DNA of 64,000 nt, from assembly GCA_900757865.1 (NCBI GenBank), contig CAAEPH010000031.1, positions 79,368 to 143,367 of the forward strand, read 5' to 3'. Positions 34,677 to 42,554 of the stretch are shown here, in pieces. Below the pieces are notes generated by a model. It saw only the letters and a program-made list of their open reading frames with translations, had not been told where the DNA came from and made no database searches. Positions within the stretch are counted from its first letter, which is position 1, and each line of letters opens with the position of its first letter. Made by a program: the position numbers and the translations under genes. The DNA comes from an uncultured Sutterella sp. (GTDB lineage Bacteria > Pseudomonadota > Gammaproteobacteria > Burkholderiales > Burkholderiaceae_F).

Positions 34677-36998
34677 TTACGCCTTTTTCACTTCCACTAA
34701 GGTTGAACAAATGCAGGTCGCAGTCCCGAGCACTTCAATGGCATCGTTGGTGAGCACCGAGCTCGTTGTAAAGCCATCGGTATCAAACCACCAACCGTTC
34801 TCAAGTGCCACGGTACCTTCACGAATCGCCGTGATAATGACGCGGGCTTTGTGCTCACCACGCTCGTTATAGACAAGAGCGAAATCCCGATCTTTGAGTC
34901 CACGGCGTTGAGCGTCTTTCGCGTTCATCTCCACCGTGGGCGCGTCAGGAAACACCTCGTTTAACCATTCGTTATGCTGGTGAGATGTGTGAATATTGCG
35001 AATGACCTTGTGCTGAATGGCCTGTAGCGGGAAGCTCTGTGCGAGTTTGGGGTCGCCCTTGGGCGATTCTTTGGCACGAATATAGGTAAGAATCGGCGGA
35101 AACCCCTTCTCGGCCCAACTTTCACAGAACAAATGGGCTTTTTTCGTCGGTGTACGGAATTGCCCACCGGCAAACGGCACCCAGTCGCCTTTCACTGGGC
35201 AAACCGGGTGTGCCTTCACCTCTTCGAGCGTAATCCCCGACGGTTTCAAGACATTGCGTGCCATCTCTTCAGCGCTCAAATCAAACGCCTCACCAAAGCC
35301 TAAGCGCTTGGCCAATTGTGCAAAAATCCACCGATCGGGCTTGGCCACGCCCTGCGGTTCGACCGCCTTCTCTGACCATTGCACATAGTGCGTACGCGCA
35401 CCCGCCAAGAGCGTTTCGTACTCAAAAATCGTTGTCACCGGTAGCACCAGATCTGCATAACGCGCCGTGGGCGTCATCAGCGAGTCGGCCACCACCAAAA
35501 ACGGCACTTTCTCCAAGGCCTTGACCATCAAGTTCGCGTTAGGCCACTGTCCCAAAAGACCGCAGGTCATGGAGTACCAGAGATTGATCTTGTGAGGTTT
35601 ATCAGCCAAGACCCACTCGGCCAATTTGGCCGTGGGGATGCCCTCAACCTTTTTCGCCGCGACTTTAGGCTTAGCGACCGGAGCGCCAAACGTAGCCATT
35701 TGCGTCACACCACCCGCGTCGCAAACGCCTGTACCGGCGCGCGAAATCTGCCCCGTCAGAATCGATAAGTAGTAGAGCCCCGCTACGGCGTATGTGCCGT
35801 TCTCCACACGCTGGAAGCTTCCCATGTTGGCAATGATCATGGACGCTGGGCTTGTCGCATAGTCGCGTGCGAGTTGCCCGATGGTCTTTGCGTCAATACC
35901 CGTTTCAGCTTGGGTTGCCTCCAAGGTCCAGGGCTCTGCCGCCTCAACAATCAAATCAAAGACCGTCTTCACGCTGTCGGGCAAGCCCGTCCCCGCGCGA
36001 CGCAGAGCGGGCTTAACGCCTTTTGCATCGTGACGACGCATCGCTCCCGTGACTTCATCCCAGACAAGGTAGCTGTTAGTGTCGCCGGCATTGTCGCGGA
36101 GCAGTTTGCCGTTGGCGCCCACCAAGTAAACAGCGCCGGTATGGGCTTTTAAGAACGCCTCGTCATAGCGCTTTTCTTCAAGAATCACACGAATCATCCC
36201 GAGCGCTAACGCGGCATCGGTCCCCGGAGTGATCGAGACCCATTGATTGGCACGTGCCGCCGTTTCGCTTCGACGCGGATCGATCACAATCAATCGACCT
36301 CCCGCTTCTTGCATCTTGAGGTACTTGGGCCAATAGGCCTGCATACTCACCATCGGGTTGGAACCCCAACTGATGATGAGCTTGGCTTTATCGATCGTAT
36401 CGCGCGTGTCGACATAGCGAAAACCCACCATGGGGATCATCGCTGCAGTGACTGCAGAGCAGCACAAGCTCCCTACCTGATGCGTCACGCCACCCAAATA
36501 CTGACCAAAGGTTTTCATCACAGCGTTGGTGAGACTATCCATGTTGCCCGAGGCGGAAGTCATCAAAAGGCTCTCACTGCCGTCCTTCTGGATAGCTTCA
36601 CGGATTTTGTTCGCTAAAAGGTCGAGCGCTTCGTCCCACGAAATGGCTTCAAATCGACCTTCTCCACGTTTACCAACGCATTTCAGCGGAGTCAAAACAC
36701 GGTCTTTGGCATAGACCCATTTCACACGAGACAATCCACGCCCGCAAGCTTTCCCTGGGTAAGGATTGTCACTTTCAATTTTCACAATCTTGCCGTCTTT
36801 CACGGTCGCTTTGAGGTAGCAGTGCAGGCACTCCATCGTGCAGCTCGCGCGGAATGTCTCGAGCGCTTTGGCAGGTTGACCAATCAAACTGCTACAGCCT
36901 TGCGTGCTCGAGAGCACACCACAGGCCGTTGCGGCGGTTAAAACCGAGCGTCGGGTGAGTTTCACACCACCCATACTCTCTAATTTCTCGACTTGCAT
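34677..36998 (-). CDS. Tat-exported molybdopterin oxidoreductase, DmsA/PsrA-like
   Basis: The ATG at 36,998 (AAGGAG site upstream) gives 773 residues. The twin-arginine signal LTRRSVLT lies at 14-21 and ends near a Cys (STQGC, about 31-35), so a lipid anchor is possible. A [4Fe-4S] site follows: Cys53, Cys57, Cys60 (CTMECLHC) and Cys85. The region GSLCCSAV (176-183) occupies the position of the molybdenum ligand, suggesting Cys179 rather than the Ser of true DMSO reductases. This fits the polysulfide/thiosulfate/arsenate branch, but the substrate cannot be read from sequence. The electron-transfer subunit follows directly. A divergent-looking AraC gene lies upstream in the same direction. Confidence 0.88.
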   Translation of the reverse strand: MQVEKLESMGGVKLTRRSVLTAATACGVLSSTQGCSSLIGQPAKALETFRASCTMECLHCYLKATVKDGKIVKIESDNPYPGKACGRGLSRVKWVYAKDRVLTPLKCVGKRGEGRFEAISWDEALDLLANKIREAIQKDGSESLLMTSASGNMDSLTNAVMKTFGQYLGGVTHQVGSLCCSAVTAAMIPMVGFRYVDTRDTIDKAKLIISWGSNPMVSMQAYWPKYLKMQEAGGRLIVIDPRRSETAARANQWVSITPGTDAALALGMIRVILEEKRYDEAFLKAHTGAVYLVGANGKLLRDNAGDTNSYLVWDEVTGAMRRHDAKGVKPALRRAGTGLPDSVKTVFDLIVEAAEPWTLEATQAETGIDAKTIGQLARDYATSPASMIIANMGSFQRVENGTYAVAGLYYLSILTGQISRAGTGVCDAGGVTQMATFGAPVAKPKVAAKKVEGIPTAKLAEWVLADKPHKINLWYSMTCGLLGQWPNANLMVKALEKVPFLVVADSLMTPTARYADLVLPVTTIFEYETLLAGARTHYVQWSEKAVEPQGVAKPDRWIFAQLAKRLGFGEAFDLSAEEMARNVLKPSGITLEEVKAHPVCPVKGDWVPFAGGQFRTPTKKAHLFCESWAEKGFPPILTYIRAKESPKGDPKLAQSFPLQAIQHKVIRNIHTSHQHNEWLNEVFPDAPTVEMNAKDAQRRGLKDRDFALVYNERGEHKARVIITAIREGTVALENGWWFDTDGFTTSSVLTNDAIEVLGTATCICSTLVEVKKA

Positions 36999-37330
36999 CA
37001 CAGGTCTCCTTCGAGAAGTCAAACGCATCCGTCATAGGGGTTAAGTCAATCGGATGCCTGCCATGCATACTACTTCGTCGCGCAGACAATCTCTAGAGAA
37101 ATGGATGTCCACAACCGCACTATATCTGTCTATGGACGCACTAAAAATGCATATGGCCTGGCCTAAAAGGCTACGTTATTCATTTTTGGAACAGCGAATA
37201 GATTCTTTTCTCGAAGCACCGTCAGGAATGAGTGCAAGGTGTCTTTGAAGGAGACGACCGGGTCACAGGCCGCGCAAAAACCTATACGAGGCATTTTTGG
37301 GAAAATTCGAGTCTTTGCGAACCTTTCCTG
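36999..37330. other. 332-base gap upstream of the molybdopterin oxidoreductase gene
   Basis: It must hold the promoter of the oxidoreductase operon. On the minus strand the word TTGACTT occurs twice about 25 bases apart (near 37,010-37,045), which could be a repeated activator half-site. No terminator or RNA gene was recognised. Confidence 0.4.
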
Positions 37331-38371
37331 TTATTGGTTCATCTTTGGGGGCGTACCACGGGCTTTGGGTTCACGGCGTCGCCAAGCCAATGGTGTTATG
37401 CCGTACTTGGCTTTAAAACGCCTCGCAAAATGCTCTGGGCGTTTAAAGCCGTTCGCGGTCGCTATCTCAGCCACGCTAGCTTGAGCCATATGAGGTTCCT
37501 TTAATTGCACCGCAGCGCGCTGAAGTCGAAGATCGTAAACCATGGCCATGGGCGTTGTACCTACCGCGTTAAAAAGTTTTAGTAAGTACCGCTCCGAAAG
37601 TCCCACTCCCTGGGCAATATCAGCGTTGGTGAGATTCGTCTGGGTTAAATGGGCCTGTATCCATGCGGTCGCTTCCCGACGACGCTCATCGGGCGTGACG
37701 GTAAAGCGATCGCCCATAGCACCTGCCCGCCCATTCTCTTGGGCTCTGGCGCGCATCGCTGAGGCGAGAATGGGTCGCAGGAAGCAAAACATCCCGTCGG
37801 ACGCCGAGGCCATCACGTCAGGCGTCATCATCGCGATGTGTCGCATGGCGGTTTGAACCAAGCGGGCAAAAAGCCGGACTTCCAGTGCATCGGGCGAAAA
37901 GGTTTGGCCTAAAAAGTACATCGCTGGCCACCCGGTGTGCGTCATGAAGTAATCCGCTTTCACTATCAGGACGGCCAATTCCACCTCCGATTTGGGTCGG
38001 TACGTGAGCGCACGCACATGGTCCGTCATGAGCACCGCCCCGGTTTCAAGCGTTTGGGTTTCGGTACCGTCCCACAGGGTGAGTCGCCCGCTCAAGACCA
38101 CCACCACGTAAACCACCTGTGTGTGAGTAAACGGATGGCGAAAGGTGAGCATCAAATCCCGAGCCTTGATCCAACAGGCGTGTCCCGCTGCACTCGAGGA
38201 GAGCATGACGTGGTAGCTCATCTGGGCGCCCAAGCTTTGAAGGCTGTTGGCCGGACGCACGACATTATCCTTGCCTTCGAGGTCGCTAAGTGCGGTCTGA
38301 AGCCTAGCCAGATTCGCCTCCGAAGAGAGTGCCACGTCGCTTTGAACTTGCCAAATTCCCGTCTTCTTCAT
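37331..38371 (-). CDS. AraC-family transcriptional regulator
   Basis: From the ATG at 38,371 the product is 346 residues; a TTG at 38,395 is in frame. The N-terminal half resembles a cupin-type ligand domain. The last 100 residues hold the AraC double helix-turn-helix: NLTNADIAQGVGLSERYLLKLF, in part, then SVAEIATANGFKRPEHFARRFK. It lies directly upstream of and codirectional with the DmsA/B-like operon, so it probably controls that operon. The effector is unknown. Confidence 0.9.
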   Translation of the reverse strand: MKKTGIWQVQSDVALSSEANLARLQTALSDLEGKDNVVRPANSLQSLGAQMSYHVMLSSSAAGHACWIKARDLMLTFRHPFTHTQVVYVVVVLSGRLTLWDGTETQTLETGAVLMTDHVRALTYRPKSEVELAVLIVKADYFMTHTGWPAMYFLGQTFSPDALEVRLFARLVQTAMRHIAMMTPDVMASASDGMFCFLRPILASAMRARAQENGRAGAMGDRFTVTPDERRREATAWIQAHLTQTNLTNADIAQGVGLSERYLLKLFNAVGTTPMAMVYDLRLQRAAVQLKEPHMAQASVAEIATANGFKRPEHFARRFKAKYGITPLAWRRREPKARGTPPKMNQ

Positions 38372-38672
38372 ATACGTCACCGTTAACGCCGCCAATCGTT
38401 AGCCCGGTCGCGGTCTCGTTGAGCCGCGCTGAACGCTATACATGGCATCGCTTTTGCTCATTTCTAGCCCAACTTAGCCACCTTTTAACCTGCTCTCTGG
38501 CCAGCAATACCTGCGTTTATTAAAACGAAGGCCATGATTTAAAGCGAGCCCTAAAAGCTCGCCTAAACTCAAGGACTATAAGAGCCATTGTAGATCAAGC
38601 ATCACAGCATTTAGCTCAAAACCGCCCTTTTGATTATCTCTAACCGCCCGAATTCAAGCACTAGGGTTAACG
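38372..38672. other. 301-base gap upstream of the araC-type gene
   Basis: AT-rich, with a small hairpin GCGAGC / GCTCGC at 38,544-38,562. No gene was seen. Confidence 0.4.
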
Positions 38673-38942
38673 CTAAATTTCCTTTTTATGAATTGAACAA
38701 TCCAAGAAAGCCTCCAGGCGCGCATCATCTTGAAAGTGCGCTTGGTTAAGCGTTCGAATGCGCTGCGAGACCAAGAGAAACGCCGCCACGAGCAAATGCC
38801 AAGGCGCTTTGAGCTTCGCGCGGGTATACGCCATAATGCGCTCGACATCGGTCTCGGTTTTATGATCCGTTTTGGGAAGCGGTGTTAAGCGTTCGACCAA
38901 AATCGGTTCTTGCGTATCGTCAGTGGTTGTCTTGCGTGACAT
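38673..38942 (-). CDS. Small hypothetical protein
   Basis: From the ATG at 38,942 the product is 89 residues: a Thr/Asp/Glu-rich head (SRKTTTDDTQEPILVERL), then VERIMAYTRAKLKAPWHLL leading into a hydrophobic helix (AAFLLVSQRI) and a polar end. One amphipathic or membrane-bound helix is possible. No family was recognised. It is transcribed divergently from the gene at 39,311, and its ribosome binding site is weak. Confidence 0.45.
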   Translation of the reverse strand: MSRKTTTDDTQEPILVERLTPLPKTDHKTETDVERIMAYTRAKLKAPWHLLVAAFLLVSQRIRTLNQAHFQDDARLEAFLDCSIHKKEI

Positions 38943-39310
38943 TATCGTCTTGTTGGCAGGAAAAGGCTGTGGCGCATGTACGGTGTGGTGAGGCATTCTC
39001 GCTCGATGGTTTGTACGCTCAGGCGTACGACCTCGTTCGAGGCTTCGTTGTCGAATCAAACGACAAACGAGGGTGCTCTTGCTTTATAACTATGGTAGCG
39101 GAATGCCCAAAAGGATCCCGAAGATGGGCGATTGCCCCAAGGCCAGTGGCCTTGGGCACTCCGTGTTCATCGGTAATCTGTTGCTCGCGGGCTCTTCATA
39201 CAGGATGTCGAATCGCCTCGTCGCAAAAAAGACTGGAGGAATCTTTGCCCTAACCGTGGGAAAGTGTGCTAAAAAGAGAATAGGTTGTTTTAAAGGACAT
39301 ACACTGCCTT
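38943..39310. other. 368-base divergent intergenic region
   Basis: It lies between divergent genes. Its most striking element is a strong inverted repeat CCAAGGCCA-G-TGGCCTTGG at 39,137-39,155, extendable by outer GCCC/GGGC. There is no T run, so it may be an operator or RNA structure. Short frames here are not convincing genes. Confidence 0.5.
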
Positions 39311-39982
39311 ATGAATCCAACACTTGGTTTCTCCTCCCCGTCTTCGTCTTCGTCGACCTCGTCTACTAACGCCACCGAAGACCCCCTTCCGGCGCCCTAT
39401 AGCTTGCCGGGTCTCACACCAGAGCGTCAGCAAGCTCGCGCAGAACGCCTCGCCAAACGCGCACAGCGCGATGATGACGTTCGCTACGACATTCCCGACA
39501 CCTACACCGTTTTCTGGGATGATCAAAAGCCCGAATACCCGTTTACCGTCTTAGGGACCACGGCGCATGTTTACGAAACGGTCGAGGCTCGTGAAGCGCT
39601 CGCGCTCGATGCCTTCTCCTTTATGGTGAGTCGATTCGGTGGCAACGCTGCCCTGCAAGTGCATGTGACCGAAGAGACTGAAATGATCAAAGGAGTGCTT
39701 TACACGCGCTATACGGTAAGCGGCGTCCCCGCGCTCATTGGCGTCGTGAGCGAGAGCGATACGGCAAAAACGCAAGACGAGCTCACTGCACATTTTCCCT
39801 CAAGCGAGGCGCTCAAAATCTATGGCAATCGCTTAAACGATCGGGCGATCGCCTCGGAACGCATTAACGAGAGTCGCGATCAAGACGACAAAGATCGTCA
39901 GGTTGCCCGGCAAGTGCTCTGGCTGGGGCTCACCCTGATCGCCCTGCTGGCCATCTCGACCGCCCTTCGGCTTTTTGAATAG
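39311..39982 (+). CDS. Hypothetical tail-anchored membrane protein
   Basis: The 223-residue product starts with a Ser-rich head and a basic helix (PERQQARAERLAKRAQR). A folded middle part (about 55-165) has the pattern YTVFWDDQKPEYPF followed by a segment with FMVSRFGGNAALQVHV. It ends with a single hydrophobic helix (about 198-218) and LFE at the C-terminus, so it is probably anchored in the inner membrane by its tail. No family was recognised. A perfect terminator hairpin follows 60 bases after the stop. Confidence 0.65.
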   Translation: MNPTLGFSSPSSSSSTSSTNATEDPLPAPYSLPGLTPERQQARAERLAKRAQRDDDVRYDIPDTYTVFWDDQKPEYPFTVLGTTAHVYETVEAREALALDAFSFMVSRFGGNAALQVHVTEETEMIKGVLYTRYTVSGVPALIGVVSESDTAKTQDELTAHFPSSEALKIYGNRLNDRAIASERINESRDQDDKDRQVARQVLWLGLTLIALLAISTALRLFE

Positions 39983-40041
39983 CCCTCAAGAAGAAAAGCA
40001 ACACGAGGCGTTTTTCGCCCCCGACCCTGTTAAGATAAATG

Positions 40042-40073
40042 TGCACCAGCCAGTCTGGTGCATACGCTTTTTT
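40042..40073 (+). terminator. Rho-independent terminator or attenuator
   Basis: A perfect 8-base stem TGCACCAG / CTGGTGCA with a 5-base loop (40,042-40,062) is followed closely by six T at about 40,068-40,073. It sits between two codirectional genes and just ahead of the ribosome binding site region of the second. Confidence 0.8.
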
Positions 40074-40092
40074 GGAGAACTGCGAACTCATC

Positions 40093-41301
40093 ATGGCTTA
40101 CCGCTTCCCACAACCTACACGTTCAACGCGTTCAACGACCTCATTGACCCCGCTGCTTTTGCCTCTCATGGCGTCTACCCTTTTCTGCGCTACGTTGCCT
40201 GCGACGGCGGAGGCCGCCCCCACGGCAGCAGAACCCCTGGGTCGTGTCGTGGCCATGAACGTGCAGCGTGACGTCACGACCGTAGAAAGAGCGGAGACGA
40301 CCGCAACGGAAGATAAGAGCGCGACCGACGATGAGAAAGCAGCCAGCACGAAAGAAAACGTCAAGCGTCGTGATCTCACCCACTCGTGGCAGTTCGTCTC
40401 ACACCTTCCCTATTACGCTGGGATCACCCTCTTTCAGCCCAACGCTGGTACGACAGGCAACGACGCCAAGGCTGGGATAGCTTTGCAACCCAATCCCACG
40501 TTCTCCCTTCTCACCGTTGAAAGCGTAGCTGAGGGCACTACGGAAACAACAAAGAGCAAACTGAGCGCCTGGCAAGCGCAGTGTGAAAGTGGCAAACTCA
40601 AACTCTTATCGGTCACGCCTATTCAGGGTGACCATTTGGGTAAGCCCGCCAAAGGACAGAAAAAAGATCGTGAAGTGATTGAACCCACCGACACGCGCGA
40701 TACCCTTCTGGGGCTCGTATGCCAGTCGCTTGAGCGTAAAGACGTTTTCTCCAACACCGCCAACCCAGTGGGGGTCGTCCCTCAAGCGCAGCAGTATTTA
40801 AAAGAGCTTCACGCCTTACAAGACGCGATGACCACCTCTGAGCAGGCGCTCATTGACATTAAAGAAGCACTTCAAGAAAACGAAGAGATTCGCTCCTTTT
40901 TTGAGCTCGAAGATCAGTACCGGTTTTACGCAGCCAAAGAGGAAGAAGAACTCAGCACGCCTCTTGACAACACTGATCAAAAGCCCTCGGAGCCCGGTCC
41001 CAACCCCTATGAAGCGGTTTGGAAGGAGTCGCACGAAAGCTTGATGTCGCGCTCCGAAGCGTTTCGCCATTACGAAAAAGCCCACGAAAAGTGGCTCAAC
41101 GATCGCGCCGCGTTTTATCGCTTTGCTGCTCAATACGCGGGTCCACTGATCGACCCAACGGCTAAGCCCACGAACGAAAACGAAACGACGGAGGACGACG
41201 AGGCAGTAGAAACCTCAGCGACAGCCTCTGAGAACGTAGACTCTTCGGAAAATTCAGGCAACTCAACCAATCCGACTGAGCGCATCGACAGCACCCGTTG
41301 A
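40093..41301 (+). CDS. Hypothetical exported protein, charged
   Basis: From the ATG at 40,093 the product is 402 residues. Its N-terminus looks like a long signal peptide (LLLPLMASTLFCATLPATAEA). The mature part is hydrophilic, with a Thr/Lys/Glu-rich stretch, a compact middle part (HSWQFVSHLPYYAGITLF; WQAQCESGKLKLLSVTPI), a coiled-coil region at about 235-300 and an acidic Thr/Asn/Ser tail. No family was recognised. It is probably periplasmic. It is separated from the previous gene by a terminator, so it may have its own promoter or be attenuated. Confidence 0.65.
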   Translation: MAYRFPQPTRSTRSTTSLTPLLLPLMASTLFCATLPATAEAAPTAAEPLGRVVAMNVQRDVTTVERAETTATEDKSATDDEKAASTKENVKRRDLTHSWQFVSHLPYYAGITLFQPNAGTTGNDAKAGIALQPNPTFSLLTVESVAEGTTETTKSKLSAWQAQCESGKLKLLSVTPIQGDHLGKPAKGQKKDREVIEPTDTRDTLLGLVCQSLERKDVFSNTANPVGVVPQAQQYLKELHALQDAMTTSEQALIDIKEALQENEEIRSFFELEDQYRFYAAKEEEELSTPLDNTDQKPSEPGPNPYEAVWKESHESLMSRSEAFRHYEKAHEKWLNDRAAFYRFAAQYAGPLIDPTAKPTNENETTEDDEAVETSATASENVDSSENSGNSTNPTERIDSTR

Positions 41302-41506
41302 GTGAGCTTCACGCACCACAACGTTTTCAACACTCGCGACTAAAGTTGAACCCGATATCGCTAACTATCACGGCAGTGGCGTAGCTTGGCGCGACCTTGC
41401 ACGATAGGGCGCTTTTCCTTTTTTCCTTGAGAATCTCTACTGGCGATCGATAAACCCGTGAAGTGAATCCCCATCCCGTGCGCCCCAGAGGCGTCGTCTT
41501 ATCCTA

Positions 41507-41530
41507 AGCGATGGTGCTGTCATCGCTTTT
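41507..41530 (+). terminator. Terminator-like hairpin
   Basis: A perfect stem AGCGATG / CATCGCT with a 7-base loop is followed by TTTT. It lies about 200 bases after the exported-protein gene. Confidence 0.6.
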
Positions 41531-41701
41531 CGAATCAATCGCTCAAGCCCGCTCAACCGGAAACGACCCCACGGCTGATCCCATCGCTGAATCTATACCC
41601 ATCTGCGCTAAGCTTATCCTTCACCCGCTCCATTCCCTCACTGTCAATCTCGCCACTTATCGATTTCTTCCCTCTCTTCCTGGCGCTTTTAAAAAGGATA
41701 T

Positions 41702-41776
41702 TTGGTATACATCAAATAGTAAAGGGCTCTTTCTAATTCCTTAGGATTACTCCTCATACTGTAGGCCTTCTATAAT
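41702..41776 (+). promoter_or_regulatory. FNR-like box and -10 element upstream of the cytochrome/reductase operon
   Basis: TTGGT-ATAC-ATCAA at 41,702-41,715 differs by one base from the FNR consensus TTGAT-N4-ATCAA. A perfect -10 hexamer TATAAT lies at 41,771-41,776 with no good -35. The box centre would fall about 74 bases before the start site, a class I activator position. Oxygen-controlled activation is an inference that fits the genes downstream. Confidence 0.5.
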
Positions 41777-41874
41777 AGAAACTCTGTCGTTTGGGATAAG
41801 GAATGCCCCCAAACGGCACCCCTGACAAACTTTCCTTCAGGATCTTAGGGTCCTCTGAAAAAGGAGACGATTCC

Positions 41875-42462
41875 ATGCGTATTTCACAAAGCTTGTTAGC
41901 CTTGTGCCTCGCCACCGTCGCTCTACCCCTCGCTGCGGCCGCGACGGGATACTTGAGTGCACCGACGAAATTAAATGCCACGCCCACGTCCGACTATCTC
42001 GGCAAAGTCGATGCTGGCACGCCTGTTGAAGTGTTAGAAACCAAGGACGGGTTTGCCAAAATCCGTGTCTCGGGTTGGGCACTCAAAGAGTATCCTTCTC
42101 AGATTTTCACCAAACCCGGTGTACGTATCGAAAACGCCAGTCTTGATGAAGAAAGTGCGGTAACGCTTGACGAAAAAGCGGGCGCTCAAACCGTGCTCGA
42201 CAACCTCTGGGTTCGTGCCTCAACGCAAGGTTGGGTCGACGCTAAGCTCATCGAACCCAATGTGGACGTCCTCTGGAAGCGTGCCCAAGCGCGTCACGAA
42301 GAAGCTTGCTCAAGCTGCCACTCTGCTCCGTCGCCAGAGAAATTCACAGCCAACCAATGGGCGGGCACCATCCCCGAGCGCGGTGGTCGTGCGGGACACA
42401 CCCGCAAAGGAGCAAACGCTCTGATGTTCCGGTGGATGCAAGAGCACGCCAAACCCCTGTAA
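41875..42462 (+). CDS. Periplasmic monohaem c-type cytochrome with SH3-like domains
   Basis: From the ATG at 41,875 (AAAGGAGA site) the product is 195 residues with a signal peptide (about 1-23). SH3-like stretches follow at about 26-70 and, less clearly, 102-128, then one haem motif CSSCH (Cys145, Cys148, His149) followed by NQWAGTIPERGGRAGHT. The C-terminal part resembles the last haem domain of TorC-type cytochromes, but the NapC/NirT tetrahaem membrane part is absent. It is probably the soluble electron donor of the reductase encoded 92 bases downstream. Confidence 0.85.
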   Translation: MRISQSLLALCLATVALPLAAAATGYLSAPTKLNATPTSDYLGKVDAGTPVEVLETKDGFAKIRVSGWALKEYPSQIFTKPGVRIENASLDEESAVTLDEKAGAQTVLDNLWVRASTQGWVDAKLIEPNVDVLWKRAQARHEEACSSCHSAPSPEKFTANQWAGTIPERGGRAGHTRKGANALMFRWMQEHAKPL

Positions 42463-42554
42463 AGAAGCCCAAATCCCAACCGTCGCCAAACGACCGGTTG
42501 AGGACCGCTTTCTTGTGCACTCACAACACTCTAACCTCAATGAAAGGACTTGAT

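Larger units (their letters stand above)
41302..41874. other. 573-base gap upstream of the cytochrome/reductase operon
   Basis: It contains a terminator at about 41,507-41,530, an FNR-like box at 41,702-41,715 and a TATAAT at 41,771-41,776 (listed separately). The short frame at 41,511 is not convincing. Confidence 0.6.

Noticed and set aside
41511..41744. 77-codon + strand frame
   Set aside because: It starts inside a terminator hairpin and runs across the FNR-like box; no protein character.
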